Below, in pieces: positions 18,581 to 28,239 of a DNA stretch of 64,000 nucleotides. Both the position numbers and the translations under genes were made by a program. The stretch spans positions 186,001 through 250,000 of the forward strand of contig NZ_RSEJ01000004.1 in assembly GCF_009910675.1 (NCBI RefSeq), written 5' to 3'. Within the stretch, counting starts at the first letter, position 1; each line of letters opens with the position of its first letter. Source of the stretch: Photobacterium alginatilyticum. GTDB lineage: Bacteria > Pseudomonadota > Gammaproteobacteria > Enterobacterales > Vibrionaceae. The notes below the pieces were generated by a model. It had not been told where the DNA came from. It made no database searches and worked only from the letters and a program-made list of their open reading frames with translations.

Positions 18581-19405
18581 CTAAATAACTTTCTGCACTA
18601 GCGACGAAATACCCTCATGCGGAAACTCTGCCTTTTCAGCCATTGCCGCAATATCTCGTGATGAGTATTTCTGGCCATCATACACAACGACCATGCTTGT
18701 ATCACCGGACTGCAAAAACGTGGTTTCACCGTACTCGGTATATCGGGTTGCACCAATACTGATCAATGCCTGCTCGGGATAGCTTGCGTTCGCGAGGTGT
18801 TCGGCGATATTTTCAGTCGGACCGACATCCAACTGGTTGTTCATACGATCGACAATCCAGCTCAACAGCTTTTCATGAAAATAGCTATACCCAACCACCG
18901 GGCTGTCTTCACCGTATCGTTCAACCTGATCAGCTCGCTGGTGAAAACTAGCAATTCGATAGCGATCAAGCTCGCCACCTTCCGTCAACCCGTCCAGCTC
19001 GAACATCTGGCTGGCGATACCTTTTGTACTCGCTCCCCAGTTTTTCTTTTCACTGATTTTGTTGGCATTAGGTTTGCGAATTGAACAATCGTTATACGCT
19101 GCAAACTTAACCGGCTTTAACCCAACCACTTTGTTGTCCTGATATTGAATATCACAAAGCAACGCAACTTCTGGCTCAATCTGTAAATTATCCGCTTCAT
19201 TCGGTGGGGTAATTGTGTCCGAGGATAATGGGTAAGTCGCCAAGAACCCAGCTTTGTCGGAAGGAACATAAAATGGAAAAATAGCTTTTGGCTGAACAGC
19301 TTCCTTCACCTCAACCGTCAAAAAGTCACTTGCTTCGCCTGCTTGCTCAAGGTGGCCGGCAAAATTACCGGCAACGCCAAAGCCAATTACATGTCTAAAT
19401 ACCAT
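18581..19405 (-). CDS. DUF5718-type protein, fumarylacetoacetase-like
   Basis: A 274-residue cytosolic protein without signal peptide or membrane segment. VIGFGVAGNFAGHLEQAG at the start and IEPEVALLCDIQY in the middle recall the fumarylacetoacetate hydrolase fold, whose metal site uses an E-x-E motif; here it reads EPE. I associate it with DUF5718, common in marine gammaproteobacteria, but did not search it. AGG lies five bases before the ATG. It precedes the nucleotidyltransferase gene on the same strand (77-base gap), so they could be co-transcribed. The reaction is unknown. Confidence 0.65.
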   Translation of the reverse strand: MVFRHVIGFGVAGNFAGHLEQAGEASDFLTVEVKEAVQPKAIFPFYVPSDKAGFLATYPLSSDTITPPNEADNLQIEPEVALLCDIQYQDNKVVGLKPVKFAAYNDCSIRKPNANKISEKKNWGASTKGIASQMFELDGLTEGGELDRYRIASFHQRADQVERYGEDSPVVGYSYFHEKLLSWIVDRMNNQLDVGPTENIAEHLANASYPEQALISIGATRYTEYGETTFLQSGDTSMVVVYDGQKYSSRDIAAMAEKAEFPHEGISSLVQKVI

Positions 19406-19671
19406 AACTGCCTAATTCATAGTGAAAAACTTGGAACATAATAACGAGATAACCAACTAGGTTCACCCTACATTGACTCACTCTTTGTGCCAGTTCAAGG
19501 ATTGCATTTTCCTTTGAACACAAATAATACAGTTTTCGATTAATATAGCCATTAACCAGATATATTTCATGCAACAACATACAGCACATAACGAGCCAAT
19601 CCATATAGACATATTCGCCTTGCCTATATATAGTTAGCTGCAATAAAAAACGACGTTCACTAGGTAACAGG

Positions 19672-20742
19672 ATGTATAAAACAACCATTGGGGCGACAGC
19701 TATTCTTCTTGCGATAGCTTCAACACCAAGTAGTGCTGCCACCCCGGAGACAAAAGCAATCAACGGTAACGATGCCTCCTCCTATGGCAGTTTATTACTG
19801 CCTTGGCAAGCTGCTATAAAGCAAACGTTTAATGACAATACCGGTTGTGGCGCTGTTGTTATCAGTGAAAACTGGGTGGTAACGGCTGCTCACTGTGTCG
19901 TTCCCCAGATTGGTAATATTGTAATTGCGGGTACCTCGAATATTCCGCAGGGCGATTTCAGTACACTGGATAGTAAATATCAATTTAACGTCGTCAAACG
20001 TATACCGCATCCTAACTATGATGATACTAACATCAACCATGATGTGGCCCTGTTCCGTGTTGAACGCTCGCTATATAGCGTCGCCCAGCCTATTAAAATT
20101 GCTACCGCAGCCGAACAAGTGGCAGCCGATCAGGACTTTGCCAACACCTGGGTGGCAGGGGCTGATTCCAGGGGAAATCTAATCGCTTCCGGGTGGGGTG
20201 ACACTGTCACCAAAGGGACCTATCCATCAGAGCTTCAGGTAGTCAGGCTTGGCGGTATCCCTGATGACCAGTGTAATAACACGATGACGGACAACGACAA
20301 TTTTGTCTGTGCTGACACCAATATTGCAGGCTTGATCAAGGACGTATGTGCTGGGGATTCTGGCGGGCCAATCATTTGGCAGAACCCAAGTTCGATCGCA
20401 GATACTGACAAGGGCTTACGCCTTGTCGGTGTCACGAGTAATGGTGCTAAATGTAGCGACAAAAATGACAATGCAGATAACCCGGCTTTCCAGCTTAACG
20501 GGCAGTATTCACAGTTGGCCTCGTACCGTAGCTGGATAGAAACGACGATTCAGTCAGAAGACAGCAATCCATCTTTCAGTCTTTCGGCAATTGCAACCCC
20601 AACCTTCAGCCAGGATCCATTTGCTGTTGTTGATGACCGGCCGAAAAGCTCAAGCTCTTCCGGCGGCTCATCAGGTGGTTCTGTGCCGTTATGGGGGCTT
20701 AGCCTGCTATCACTAATTGGCTTTATACGCCGTCGTCGCTAA
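19672..20742 (+). CDS. Secreted trypsin-like serine protease with GlyGly-CTERM anchor
   Basis: The 356-residue protein has a signal peptide (to SSAA, about residue 23) and an S1 peptidase domain. The catalytic triad is complete: His74 in TAAHC, Asp124 in NHDVALF and Ser230 in CAGDSGGP. A Ser/Gly-rich linker and a C-terminal tail follow: a Gly-Gly segment, a hydrophobic stretch (VPLWGLSLLSLIGFI) and RRRR. This is the GlyGly-CTERM signal, known in Vibrio for type II-secreted proteases processed by rhombosortase and displayed on the surface. AGG seven bases before the ATG supports the start. A terminator follows. Confidence 0.92.
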   Translation: MYKTTIGATAILLAIASTPSSAATPETKAINGNDASSYGSLLLPWQAAIKQTFNDNTGCGAVVISENWVVTAAHCVVPQIGNIVIAGTSNIPQGDFSTLDSKYQFNVVKRIPHPNYDDTNINHDVALFRVERSLYSVAQPIKIATAAEQVAADQDFANTWVAGADSRGNLIASGWGDTVTKGTYPSELQVVRLGGIPDDQCNNTMTDNDNFVCADTNIAGLIKDVCAGDSGGPIIWQNPSSIADTDKGLRLVGVTSNGAKCSDKNDNADNPAFQLNGQYSQLASYRSWIETTIQSEDSNPSFSLSAIATPTFSQDPFAVVDDRPKSSSSSGGSSGGSVPLWGLSLLSLIGFIRRRR

Positions 20743-20762
20743 CAACACAGCTTCCTATAAAT

Positions 20763-20786
20763 AAGGGCTCCATTAGGAGCCCTTTT
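20763..20786 (+). terminator. Rho-independent terminator after the protease gene
   Basis: Arms AAGGGCTCC and GGAGCCCTT around loop ATTA, followed by TTTTGCTTT. It lies between the convergent protease and RND pump genes. Confidence 0.85.
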
Positions 20787-20807
20787 GCTTTATAAGTTTA
20801 TAAGAAA

Positions 20808-23800
20808 TTATGCATCTTCAAGTACAACAATTTTTGTAGAACCGCCATGGAATTTCTCCCGGCGACGCTGGACCAGCGCGAAGAAGCCAGGGATCAGGAA
20901 GGTACCTGCCAGCAATACGCATAACAGTCCGCCTGTTAGTGAAATACCCAAAGAATTCTGGCTAATATGACCAGCGCCCGAAGCAAATATCAGTGGAGTG
21001 ATGCCGAGAATAAATGACCAAGATGTCATATTAACCGCACGGAAACGTAATTTACCACCTCGGACCGACGCCTGCTCAATGTCCAGCTCTTTTTCTTCCC
21101 GCTCGATTTTCGCAAATTCAACAATCAATATTGCATTCTTTGCGGCCAGCGCAATCAAGAGTACAAGACCAATCTGGGCATACAAGTTAAGCGGTGTCCC
21201 TGTCGCAGCCAAAGCAAGGAAAGAGCCCAGCGTCGCAACCGGCACCACCAGGATAATTGCTAATGGAATACTCCAGCTTTCATATTGCGCGACCATGAAC
21301 AAGTAAATAAAGATCAATGCCAACGCAAAAGCATAGATAGCCTGGTTACCGGCCTTAACTTCTTGATAGGCCATCCCCGTCCACTCGTACTGGTAACCCT
21401 GCGGCAATACTTCGGCAGCGACACGCTCCATGGCAGCAATCGCATCACCACTCGAATAACCGGCAGCAGCACTACCCTGTATTACAGCAGAACGGTACAT
21501 GTTATATCGCCATGCTACATCCGGCTCAAACACCTGCTCAATTGTCGCCAAAGTACTAAGCGGGATCATCTCTCCACTCGATGAGCGAACATGGAAACGC
21601 TCAAGCGAGTCAAGATCGTTTCGGTATTCGCTATCCGCCTGAACAGTCACACGGAAGTTCTTGCCATACAGTGTGAAGTCATTGATGTACATGGAACCGA
21701 GGTTACCCTGTAGCGTCTGGAACACCTCCGTCAATGGAATACCCAGTTGCTTGGCTTTAACCCTGTCAACATCCACATAATAATGCGGTACATTGGCGCG
21801 AAATGTACTGAAGGTAAACTGAATTTCAGGCTGGGCATTGGCTTTTTGGATCAATTCACCCATCACATAGGCCAAGTCAGTTCGGTTCCGGCCAAGCGTA
21901 TCTTCCAGAACAAACTCAAACCCCGATGCTGCACCCATCCCCGGAACGGCTGGTGGGCCCATAGCAAACACAATCGCTTCCGGCAATTCGGCTGCTGCGC
22001 GTGCGTTGATACGGTTGGTAATGGCAAACGACGAGTGATCCCCTTCCATGGCATTGCGCTCGTCCCACTCTTTCAGCTTGATAAACAGTGACGCTCCATT
22101 GGAGGCCGCTGCACCAGTCAGAAACGCATAACCATTGGCAACGGTGATCCCTTCGATACCCGGCTCTTGCTCGACAATCTCCTGAAGCTTAATGGTTGTT
22201 TCTTCTGTACGTGAGAGCGAGGCTGCATCTGGCAACTGGACATTTACCAGCAAGATCCCTTTATCTTCCTGCGGAACAAATGCTGTCGATGTGGTTTTCG
22301 ACAAGAAGCTAACAGCCAGCACAGCAACAATAAAGAAGCTAACCAGCATACCAACTTTTCGTACCAGAAAACCGGCGATGGCACCGTATTTCAGTGTGAT
22401 CTTATCCAGTCCACGATTAAATGCCTGGAACCAGCGAGAGGTATTCTCCCCGCCTTGCTTAAGTACAAGCGAACATAATGCCGGTGATAATGTCAGTGCA
22501 TTAATCGACGAAATAACAACAGAAATACAGATTGTCAGCGCGAACTGGCGATACATGATCCCGGTAATACCCGGCAGCATAGCAACAGGCAGGAATACTG
22601 CCAGCAGAACCAGTGTCGAGGTGATAATCGGCCCCGTTACCTCTTTCATCGCAATCAACGTCGCTTGACGAGGCGTCAGGCTCGGATCCCGCTTCATGTT
22701 GGTATCGACGTTTTCGATAACCAAGATCGCATCATCCACGACAATACCAATCGCCAGTATCAAGCCGAACAAGGTAACCGTGTTGATGGTAAAACCTGTT
22801 GCCAGCATAATGGCAAAAGTACCAATAAGAGACACAGGAATAGCAACAACCGGAATCAAGGTCGAACGCATGCTACCCAGGAACATATACGTTACGGCAA
22901 TAACCAGAATGATGGCTTCAATCAGCGTTTTAACAACCCCTTTGATGGACTCCGCAACAAATAAGGTGGTGTCATAACTGGTTTCATACGCCATACCTTC
23001 TGGCATGTTGGCTTTCAAATTATCGAGAAGAGCCATCACCGCCTTGCCACTTTCCAGCGCATTGGCATCAGACTGAAGTGACAATGTCACAATAGAAGCA
23101 GGTTGTCCCCTAAAGGTACCGTTTCCGTCATAGAACTTTTTACCCAGCTCTACACGGGCAATATCTTTCAGGTAAACAACCGAGCCATCCGGGTTGGCTC
23201 GAAGCACAACATTTTCAAACTCACTAACCGACTCCAAGCGACCTTTGGTCACCAGGTTAAACTGTACTTCCTGAGCATTATTGAATGGCGGTGCCCCCAC
23301 CTTACCAGCAGCTACCTGAACGTTCTGTTCTGCGAGAGCAGCATTGACATCAGAGGTCGTCAATCCCAGGTTGGCCATCTTCTCGGGGTTCAGCCAAACA
23401 CGCATCGCATATTCGCCGCCACCAAGAACATTTACCTCACTGATACCCTGTACCCGTGCAAGCTGATCTTTAACATTCAGGTTAATGTAGTTAATCAGAA
23501 ACTGATCATCATATTTACCATCCGGCGAATAGAAGTTCAGTACCATCAACAGATCCGGCGAGCGTTTCTTCACCGTCACACCAACCATGCGGACTTCCGC
23601 CGGCAGCTTCGACTCAATTTGAGAAACTCGGTTCTGAACGTTAACCTGTGCCATATCCGGATCCGTTCCGACATCAAACGTCACGTTGAGGTTATAGGAA
23701 CCGTCGTTGGCACTTTTGGAGGACATGTAAATCATGTTCTCAACACCGTTTACCGACGCTTCAATGGGATCAGCAATTGCCTCTTCGACCACTTCTGCAC

Positions 23801-23960
23801 TCGCTCCCGAGTAATAAGCAGTCACGCTCACCGAAGGCGGGCTGATTTTTGGGTACTCAGCGATCGGCAGGTTCATCAGTGCGATGGCCCCGGCCAAAGT
23901 CAAGATAATGGAGATCACCAACGCAAATTTAGGACGCTGGATAAAAAAGCGACTAAGCAT
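20808..23960 (-). CDS. RND multidrug efflux pump, inner-membrane transporter (HAE-1)
   Basis: At 1050 residues it is a full-length AcrB-type pump. It starts [24 protein letters not shown], has the duplicated 12-helix layout with two large periplasmic loops, and keeps the proton-relay aspartates in TM4 ([14 protein letters not shown]). It uses the proton gradient to expel drugs, detergents or bile-like compounds. It follows its membrane fusion partner by nine bases. No outer-membrane channel gene is present, so a TolC-type protein encoded elsewhere is presumably recruited. Which Vibrio pump it corresponds to cannot be decided here. Confidence 0.95.
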   Translation of the reverse strand: MLSRFFIQRPKFALVISIILTLAGAIALMNLPIAEYPKISPPSVSVTAYYSGASAEVVEEAIADPIEASVNGVENMIYMSSKSANDGSYNLNVTFDVGTDPDMAQVNVQNRVSQIESKLPAEVRMVGVTVKKRSPDLLMVLNFYSPDGKYDDQFLINYINLNVKDQLARVQGISEVNVLGGGEYAMRVWLNPEKMANLGLTTSDVNAALAEQNVQVAAGKVGAPPFNNAQEVQFNLVTKGRLESVSEFENVVLRANPDGSVVYLKDIARVELGKKFYDGNGTFRGQPASIVTLSLQSDANALESGKAVMALLDNLKANMPEGMAYETSYDTTLFVAESIKGVVKTLIEAIILVIAVTYMFLGSMRSTLIPVVAIPVSLIGTFAIMLATGFTINTVTLFGLILAIGIVVDDAILVIENVDTNMKRDPSLTPRQATLIAMKEVTGPIITSTLVLLAVFLPVAMLPGITGIMYRQFALTICISVVISSINALTLSPALCSLVLKQGGENTSRWFQAFNRGLDKITLKYGAIAGFLVRKVGMLVSFFIVAVLAVSFLSKTTSTAFVPQEDKGILLVNVQLPDAASLSRTEETTIKLQEIVEQEPGIEGITVANGYAFLTGAAASNGASLFIKLKEWDERNAMEGDHSSFAITNRINARAAAELPEAIVFAMGPPAVPGMGAASGFEFVLEDTLGRNRTDLAYVMGELIQKANAQPEIQFTFSTFRANVPHYYVDVDRVKAKQLGIPLTEVFQTLQGNLGSMYINDFTLYGKNFRVTVQADSEYRNDLDSLERFHVRSSSGEMIPLSTLATIEQVFEPDVAWRYNMYRSAVIQGSAAAGYSSGDAIAAMERVAAEVLPQGYQYEWTGMAYQEVKAGNQAIYAFALALIFIYLFMVAQYESWSIPLAIILVVPVATLGSFLALAATGTPLNLYAQIGLVLLIALAAKNAILIVEFAKIEREEKELDIEQASVRGGKLRFRAVNMTSWSFILGITPLIFASGAGHISQNSLGISLTGGLLCVLLAGTFLIPGFFALVQRRREKFHGGSTKIVVLEDA

Positions 23961-23969
23961 GATTATTCC

Positions 23970-25085
23970 TTACGCATCCGACTGTTCGAAACGAACAGTC
24001 ATACCATTACGAACACGCTGAAGGCCCTTGGTCAGCACGACATCTTTTGAGTCCAGGCCCTTGCGAATAATCACGCCCTGTTCTGTTTGCGCACCTAACA
24101 CAACATTCCGGCGCTCAGCCACATTGCCGTCTTTCAATACCATAACAAAATCCCCCTCAAGGTCGCTCTGTACCGCGCGGCGTGGGATCACCGTCATTTT
24201 GACCGGTTCTTTTTCTCGCAGAAAGACTTGCACATGCTGTCCCGGCAACAGTCGCTGCTCAGGATTATCAAACTTGGCTCGCATCGCAATAGTGCCGGTG
24301 TTCAGATCAATTCGATTGCCAATGAAGTCAACTTCACCAAGGTGCTCATACTCTTTACCATTATTTAGCGTCAGCAGAACCTCGACATCACCTTGCCCCT
24401 CACCGCTTCCGTCAAGGCCGTCAATACCCAAGTCGAGGCGCTGACGTTCGCTGATATTAAATGAAGTCTGAATAGGGTCGAGGCTCACCAAAGTCGTTAA
24501 TACCCCAGAATTGGGGGAAACAAGATCACCAATGCTGACTTTGCTATCGCTAATCCGACCGGTAAAAGGTGCAACAATCCGGGTAAATGACAAATCGACC
24601 TCAGCTGACATCAACTGAGCTTTCGCGGATTTTAACTGGGCTTCGGCATTCATTTTGTCTGCAGTCGCTTTATCAAAATCAGACTGGCTAATACTACCCT
24701 TAGGTAACAGGTTTTTACTCCTTTCCCAATCAAGATTGGCGCGTTTCAATGTCGCCTCGGCCTGAGCAATTGAAGCTTTGGCACTCGCTACTTTTGCCTC
24801 ATAAGCAGTGGGTTCCACCTGAAATAACAGTTGGCCTTTTTCAACGAGTTCCCCCTCATCAAAAAATCGCTCTTTGAGGTACCCGGATACCTGTGCGGTA
24901 ATTGCAACATCTTCTATCGCTTCGGTCCTGCCAACAAACTGCTTACCTTGCTGATAATCAATAATTGAAACAGGCTGCGCAGTTACCAATGGACTGACCG
25001 GTGCAGGTTTGCCCGATACCTTATCGCCACACCCAGCCAACAAGCTGGCAGTTATCAGTGTTGCAATAATATGTTTTTTATTCAT
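23970..25085 (-). CDS. RND efflux membrane fusion lipoprotein (AcrA-type)
   Basis: This 371-residue periplasmic adaptor has a lipobox (LLAGC, Cys about residue 19). The lipoyl/barrel-sandwich half motifs are GYLKERFFDEGELVEKGQLLFQV and VAPFTGRISDSKVSIGDLV, flanking a helical hairpin (about residues 100-170), with a beta-barrel and membrane-proximal domain after. It links the pump to an outer-membrane channel. It is the first gene of the two-gene operon. No TetR or two-component regulator is adjacent, and the 274 bases upstream show no obvious operator. Confidence 0.93.
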   Translation of the reverse strand: MNKKHIIATLITASLLAGCGDKVSGKPAPVSPLVTAQPVSIIDYQQGKQFVGRTEAIEDVAITAQVSGYLKERFFDEGELVEKGQLLFQVEPTAYEAKVASAKASIAQAEATLKRANLDWERSKNLLPKGSISQSDFDKATADKMNAEAQLKSAKAQLMSAEVDLSFTRIVAPFTGRISDSKVSIGDLVSPNSGVLTTLVSLDPIQTSFNISERQRLDLGIDGLDGSGEGQGDVEVLLTLNNGKEYEHLGEVDFIGNRIDLNTGTIAMRAKFDNPEQRLLPGQHVQVFLREKEPVKMTVIPRRAVQSDLEGDFVMVLKDGNVAERRNVVLGAQTEQGVIIRKGLDSKDVVLTKGLQRVRNGMTVRFEQSDA

Positions 25086-25359
25086 TTGCCGACCATATGT
25101 AATATGTGTATAACAAGAAATTGCCGAAGCAATTACCGAAAAATTGATAAATTATTCAGATATTTTTGTAGTCTGATAAACTTAACATCGCGCCTTTAAT
25201 GAAAGCTGAACAATAAAAAATAGTAACGGTTTTTTGCTGCTTAAGTGTTTCAAAATATTTCAAGACTTTATTTGATTAGATCATCAATAACTCAAAAGTC
25301 ATTTGCCATTTAAATACAAAACGTTACAAATAATCACCAAACCAAGGAATATTATCTAT

Positions 25360-26298
25360 ATGGACTTTTTCCCTGTTTTTTTAAAACTTAGCAATAAGAA
25401 AGTACTGGTTATTGGCGGAGGGGAAGTTGCATGTAGAAAAGTCGATCTTTTGTTGCGAGCAGATGCATCAATCACAGTGATCTCACCTCAGCTACACCCT
25501 CACCTTGCCGGTCTTGCCGATAGCAGCCAGCTAACCTGGATAGAAAAAGAATATGAATCCGATGATGTAACAGGATTTCATCAAGTATGGGCAACAACCG
25601 ATATACCATCGTTAAACCATCAAATATTCAAGGATGCATACGCGCGACGCATTTGGACCAATGTCGTCGATGATCCCGGCCACTGCGACTTTATAACGCC
25701 ATCAATGATTGACCGTACCCCGATTCAAGTTGCAGTATCCAGCGGCGGAGCTTCTCCTGTTCTGGTTCGCTTTATCAGAGAAAAGCTGGAGACCCAACTC
25801 CCGCAAAACCTTAGCCTGCTTGCAAGCTACTCAGGCAAACAGCGCCAGCGGATCAAGCAACATTTCTCTACGGTCGACGAGCGCCGTAAGTTCTGGGAGC
25901 GTTACTTCCGCCTGCCCGAAGTTGAGAATGCCATATCAGATGAGCAACTTGAGAAAGCATTCCAACGCCTGCTAAATCAACCTGATAGCCCATCAGGAAG
26001 CCTATACGTTATCGAAACCGGTGGCGATCCGGAACTCCTAACACTAAAAGCATTACGGTTGATGCAACAAGCAGAATACGTACTATATCCCAAAGGAAAC
26101 AATGACATATTCGTTGATTTGTGCCGGCGTGATGCGGAACGGGAAATGTACGAGGAATCAAGTGTTAGGCTGCAGGTAGCCGAACTATTGGCTAAGAACT
26201 TACGAGTTTGTATGCTGGTTCCCAAACACGCAGCCCCATGCGGTCTAGACACTCTCTGTAGGGAATATAACAGCTCGCTTATTCCTTGCTTAGGCTAA
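25360..26298 (+). CDS. CysG-like siroheme synthase with relic methyltransferase domain
   Basis: The 312-residue protein starts like the NAD-dependent precorrin-2 dehydrogenase/sirohydrochlorin ferrochelatase part of CysG: MDFFPVFLKLSNKKVLVIGGGEVACRK, then VVDDPGHCDFITPSMIDR and VAVSSGGASPVLVRFIREKLE. From about residue 213 it resembles the beginning of the uroporphyrinogen methyltransferase domain (ETGGDPELLTLKALRLMQQAEYVLY), but that domain ends after about 100 residues instead of about 245 and lacks the SAM-binding GGDPFIFGRG segment. So only the first module is likely active. AAGGA is 11 bases before the ATG; the upstream in-frame TTG at 25303 is unlikely. Confidence 0.82.
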   Translation: MDFFPVFLKLSNKKVLVIGGGEVACRKVDLLLRADASITVISPQLHPHLAGLADSSQLTWIEKEYESDDVTGFHQVWATTDIPSLNHQIFKDAYARRIWTNVVDDPGHCDFITPSMIDRTPIQVAVSSGGASPVLVRFIREKLETQLPQNLSLLASYSGKQRQRIKQHFSTVDERRKFWERYFRLPEVENAISDEQLEKAFQRLLNQPDSPSGSLYVIETGGDPELLTLKALRLMQQAEYVLYPKGNNDIFVDLCRRDAEREMYEESSVRLQVAELLAKNLRVCMLVPKHAAPCGLDTLCREYNSSLIPCLG

Positions 26299-26312
26299 GC
26301 GAGTTTGAATAC

Positions 26313-26343
26313 AAAAATGCCGCGCAATTGCGCGGCATTTTTT
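26313..26343. terminator. Strong bidirectional terminator
   Basis: A long GC-rich palindrome centred at 26327/26328 (core GCCGCGCAATTGCGCGGC) is flanked by AAAAA on the left and TTTTTT on the right, so it can end both the rightward cysG-like and the leftward DUF1097 transcripts. Confidence 0.92.
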
Positions 26344-26355
26344 AAATGATATAGA

Positions 26356-26841
26356 TTAATCAAGTTCCGCGACAGCAAAATCTTCTTCTGGTTGGCTCAG
26401 CTTCTTCTGCAGCCATACACCAGACGCTTTCATGCTATAACCGAACAGTACGCCAACGATAAGTGATGGGATCACCAACTGCCAGTCACCATTTGCTGCA
26501 AACGTCGCACATGAACCAATAAACGTTCCTGGAATAAAACTCAGCCAAGACTTCTTGGCTTGTACACACATCAGAAACGCAACAACGGCGGTTACAACGT
26601 AGCCAATAATTTCAATGCCAACCATAGTTGATAGGTGAATAATCACCATAGCCCAGAAGACGCCGCTAAGGTTTGTCGCAATACTTAAACCCAAGCCTTT
26701 AATCCCGTCTTTCGGAGAGGCAAAGTACGTTGTACAACCTAAAAACCCTGCCCAACTTAGCAAGCCAAGCGAAACGGCAACCCATCCCCAGATACCAGAA
26801 AGAATTCCCGTTGTGATAGCAATGGCGACAAGAACTGACAT
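26356..26841 (-). CDS. DUF1097 family inner-membrane protein
   Basis: A 161-residue protein made almost entirely of five or six hydrophobic helices (for example VLVAIAITTGILSGIWGWVAVSLGLL and LVIPSLIVGVLFGYSM), ending in a short acidic cytosolic tail (QPEEDFAVAELD). It resembles the DUF1097 family (E. coli YcdZ type), of unknown function. I chose the ATG at 26841 because it puts the first helix at the N-terminus; a longer frame reaching 26967 would add an unlikely Cys- and His-rich leader. Confidence 0.75.
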   Translation of the reverse strand: MSVLVAIAITTGILSGIWGWVAVSLGLLSWAGFLGCTTYFASPKDGIKGLGLSIATNLSGVFWAMVIIHLSTMVGIEIIGYVVTAVVAFLMCVQAKKSWLSFIPGTFIGSCATFAANGDWQLVIPSLIVGVLFGYSMKASGVWLQKKLSQPEEDFAVAELD

Positions 26842-27196
26842 GTGAAATCTCTTATTAATACGCTTAGGGAAACAGTCTAATTGAGTTCCCATCGCATTTG
26901 AGTGACAAAGATCACACAAAGAATGAAACTTACATACACCAAAATCAACAAATAAGAGCTGCATCACTATAATAACGATTTCATCAACACTTTATGGCTT
27001 TCAGTTCTGTTTACACTAGTTAGTAGCAAGCCAAGAGTAAACTCACTGTTTACCACCATAAACAAACAAAATTTCACAAGAGTGATATGTCTCCAATACT
27101 ATGAATCCGGTCTATTAGTCATGTTTGTCTTGAATTGACTGTGGTAACGTATCTACCCTCGCTTTCAGTCTGTTCATTGTTTTCTGCGGAGTTTTC

Positions 27197-28201
27197 ATGG
27201 GACCTTTAATGCTTGACGTATCTGGCTACGAGCTAGATGCTGAAGAACGCGAAATCATTCAACACCCTACCGTTGGCGGAATTATCTTTTTTGCCCGAAA
27301 CTATCATGACCGCCAGCAGCTCAGGGCGCTAACCAAAGATATCCGAAAAACAGCCAACCGCCCTTTACTTATCGCTGTTGACCAAGAAGGTGGAAGAGTA
27401 CAGCGATTCCGTGAAGGCTTTACCTTATTACCGCCAGCCAAAGCTTTTGCAAGCCAGCAAAACGGGCTTGAACTTGCCAAACAAGGCGGATGGCTCATGG
27501 CCGCCGAGTTGCTGGCTATGGATATCGATTTAAGCCTGGCACCGGTGCTGGATCTCGGCTTCGATTGCAAAGCCATTGGAGATCGTGCCTTTTCTGATGA
27601 TCCCGAGCAAATTATAAAATATGCCAGTCAATTCATTATTGGAATGAAACAAGCCGGTATGGCGACAACAGGCAAGCACTTTCCTGGTCATGGCGGTGTC
27701 ATTGAAGACTCACACCTCGAAACACCTGTAGATCCACGCAGTAACATTAAACAGCATGATATGACAGTATTTAGTCAGCTAATTAATGATGGCTTGCTCG
27801 ATGCTATGATGCCAGCACATGTCGTCTTTGATGCTTACGACAACCAACCTGCCAGCGGTTCTGAATATTGGTTAAAGAACGTGTTGCGTAACGATCTCAA
27901 CTTCAAAGGGGTTATTTTCTCAGATGACCTGAATATGAAAGGGGCCGATGTGCTTGGGAGCTATAGCGAGCGGGCCATTGCCGCCCAGCAAGCCGGTTGT
28001 GATATGGTCATGCTCTGTAACAACCGAGCCGGAGCTGTTCAGGCACTTGATGGCCTTCCCCAAACACAGGTTGCTTGCTTGGAAGCACTATGTAAGAAAC
28101 CGACTGGTGAGTACAAAGATTTGGTCAAAACCAGGATGTGGCAGGAGAATCAACAAGCAATTAGTAAGCTTGCTCAATCTTGGCGGGAACAGCAATCTTA
28201 A
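27197..28201 (+). CDS. nagZ: NagZ, beta-N-acetylhexosaminidase
   Basis: The 334-residue cytosolic protein is a single-domain GH3 glycosidase. The NagZ signatures are present: VDQEGGRVQRFR, KHFPGHGGVIEDSHLETPVD with the catalytic His/Asp loop, and the nucleophile Asp in FSDDLNMKG. It removes GlcNAc from anhydro-muropeptides in cell-wall recycling, which also influences AmpC induction in species with ampR/ampC. CGGAG is six bases before the ATG. It is monocistronic, with a hairpin immediately after. Confidence 0.95.
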   Translation: MGPLMLDVSGYELDAEEREIIQHPTVGGIIFFARNYHDRQQLRALTKDIRKTANRPLLIAVDQEGGRVQRFREGFTLLPPAKAFASQQNGLELAKQGGWLMAAELLAMDIDLSLAPVLDLGFDCKAIGDRAFSDDPEQIIKYASQFIIGMKQAGMATTGKHFPGHGGVIEDSHLETPVDPRSNIKQHDMTVFSQLINDGLLDAMMPAHVVFDAYDNQPASGSEYWLKNVLRNDLNFKGVIFSDDLNMKGADVLGSYSERAIAAQQAGCDMVMLCNNRAGAVQALDGLPQTQVACLEALCKKPTGEYKDLVKTRMWQENQQAISKLAQSWREQQS

Positions 28202-28211
28202 TTCTTCTCGT

Positions 28212-28236
28212 CGGCGGGATAAGAACAATCCCGCCG
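28212..28236. terminator. Hairpin between convergent nagZ and EAL genes
   Basis: Arms CGGCGGGAT and ATCCCGCCG (9 bp) flank a 7-base loop, 11 bases after the nagZ stop and just before the end of the minus-strand EAL gene. There is no T run, so it may be a weak or Rho-assisted terminator. Confidence 0.55.
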
Positions 28237-28239
28237 CTA

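Noticed and set aside
19395-19763. 122-codon minus-strand frame between the DUF5718 and protease genes
   Set aside because: It overlaps the protease signal-peptide region on the other strand and the end of the DUF5718 gene, with no ribosome-binding site.
23103-24050. Long open frame (315 codons) on the plus strand
   Set aside because: It lies antisense to the RND pump and fusion-protein genes, has a His/Arg-rich composition typical of a reversed real gene, and has no ribosome-binding site.
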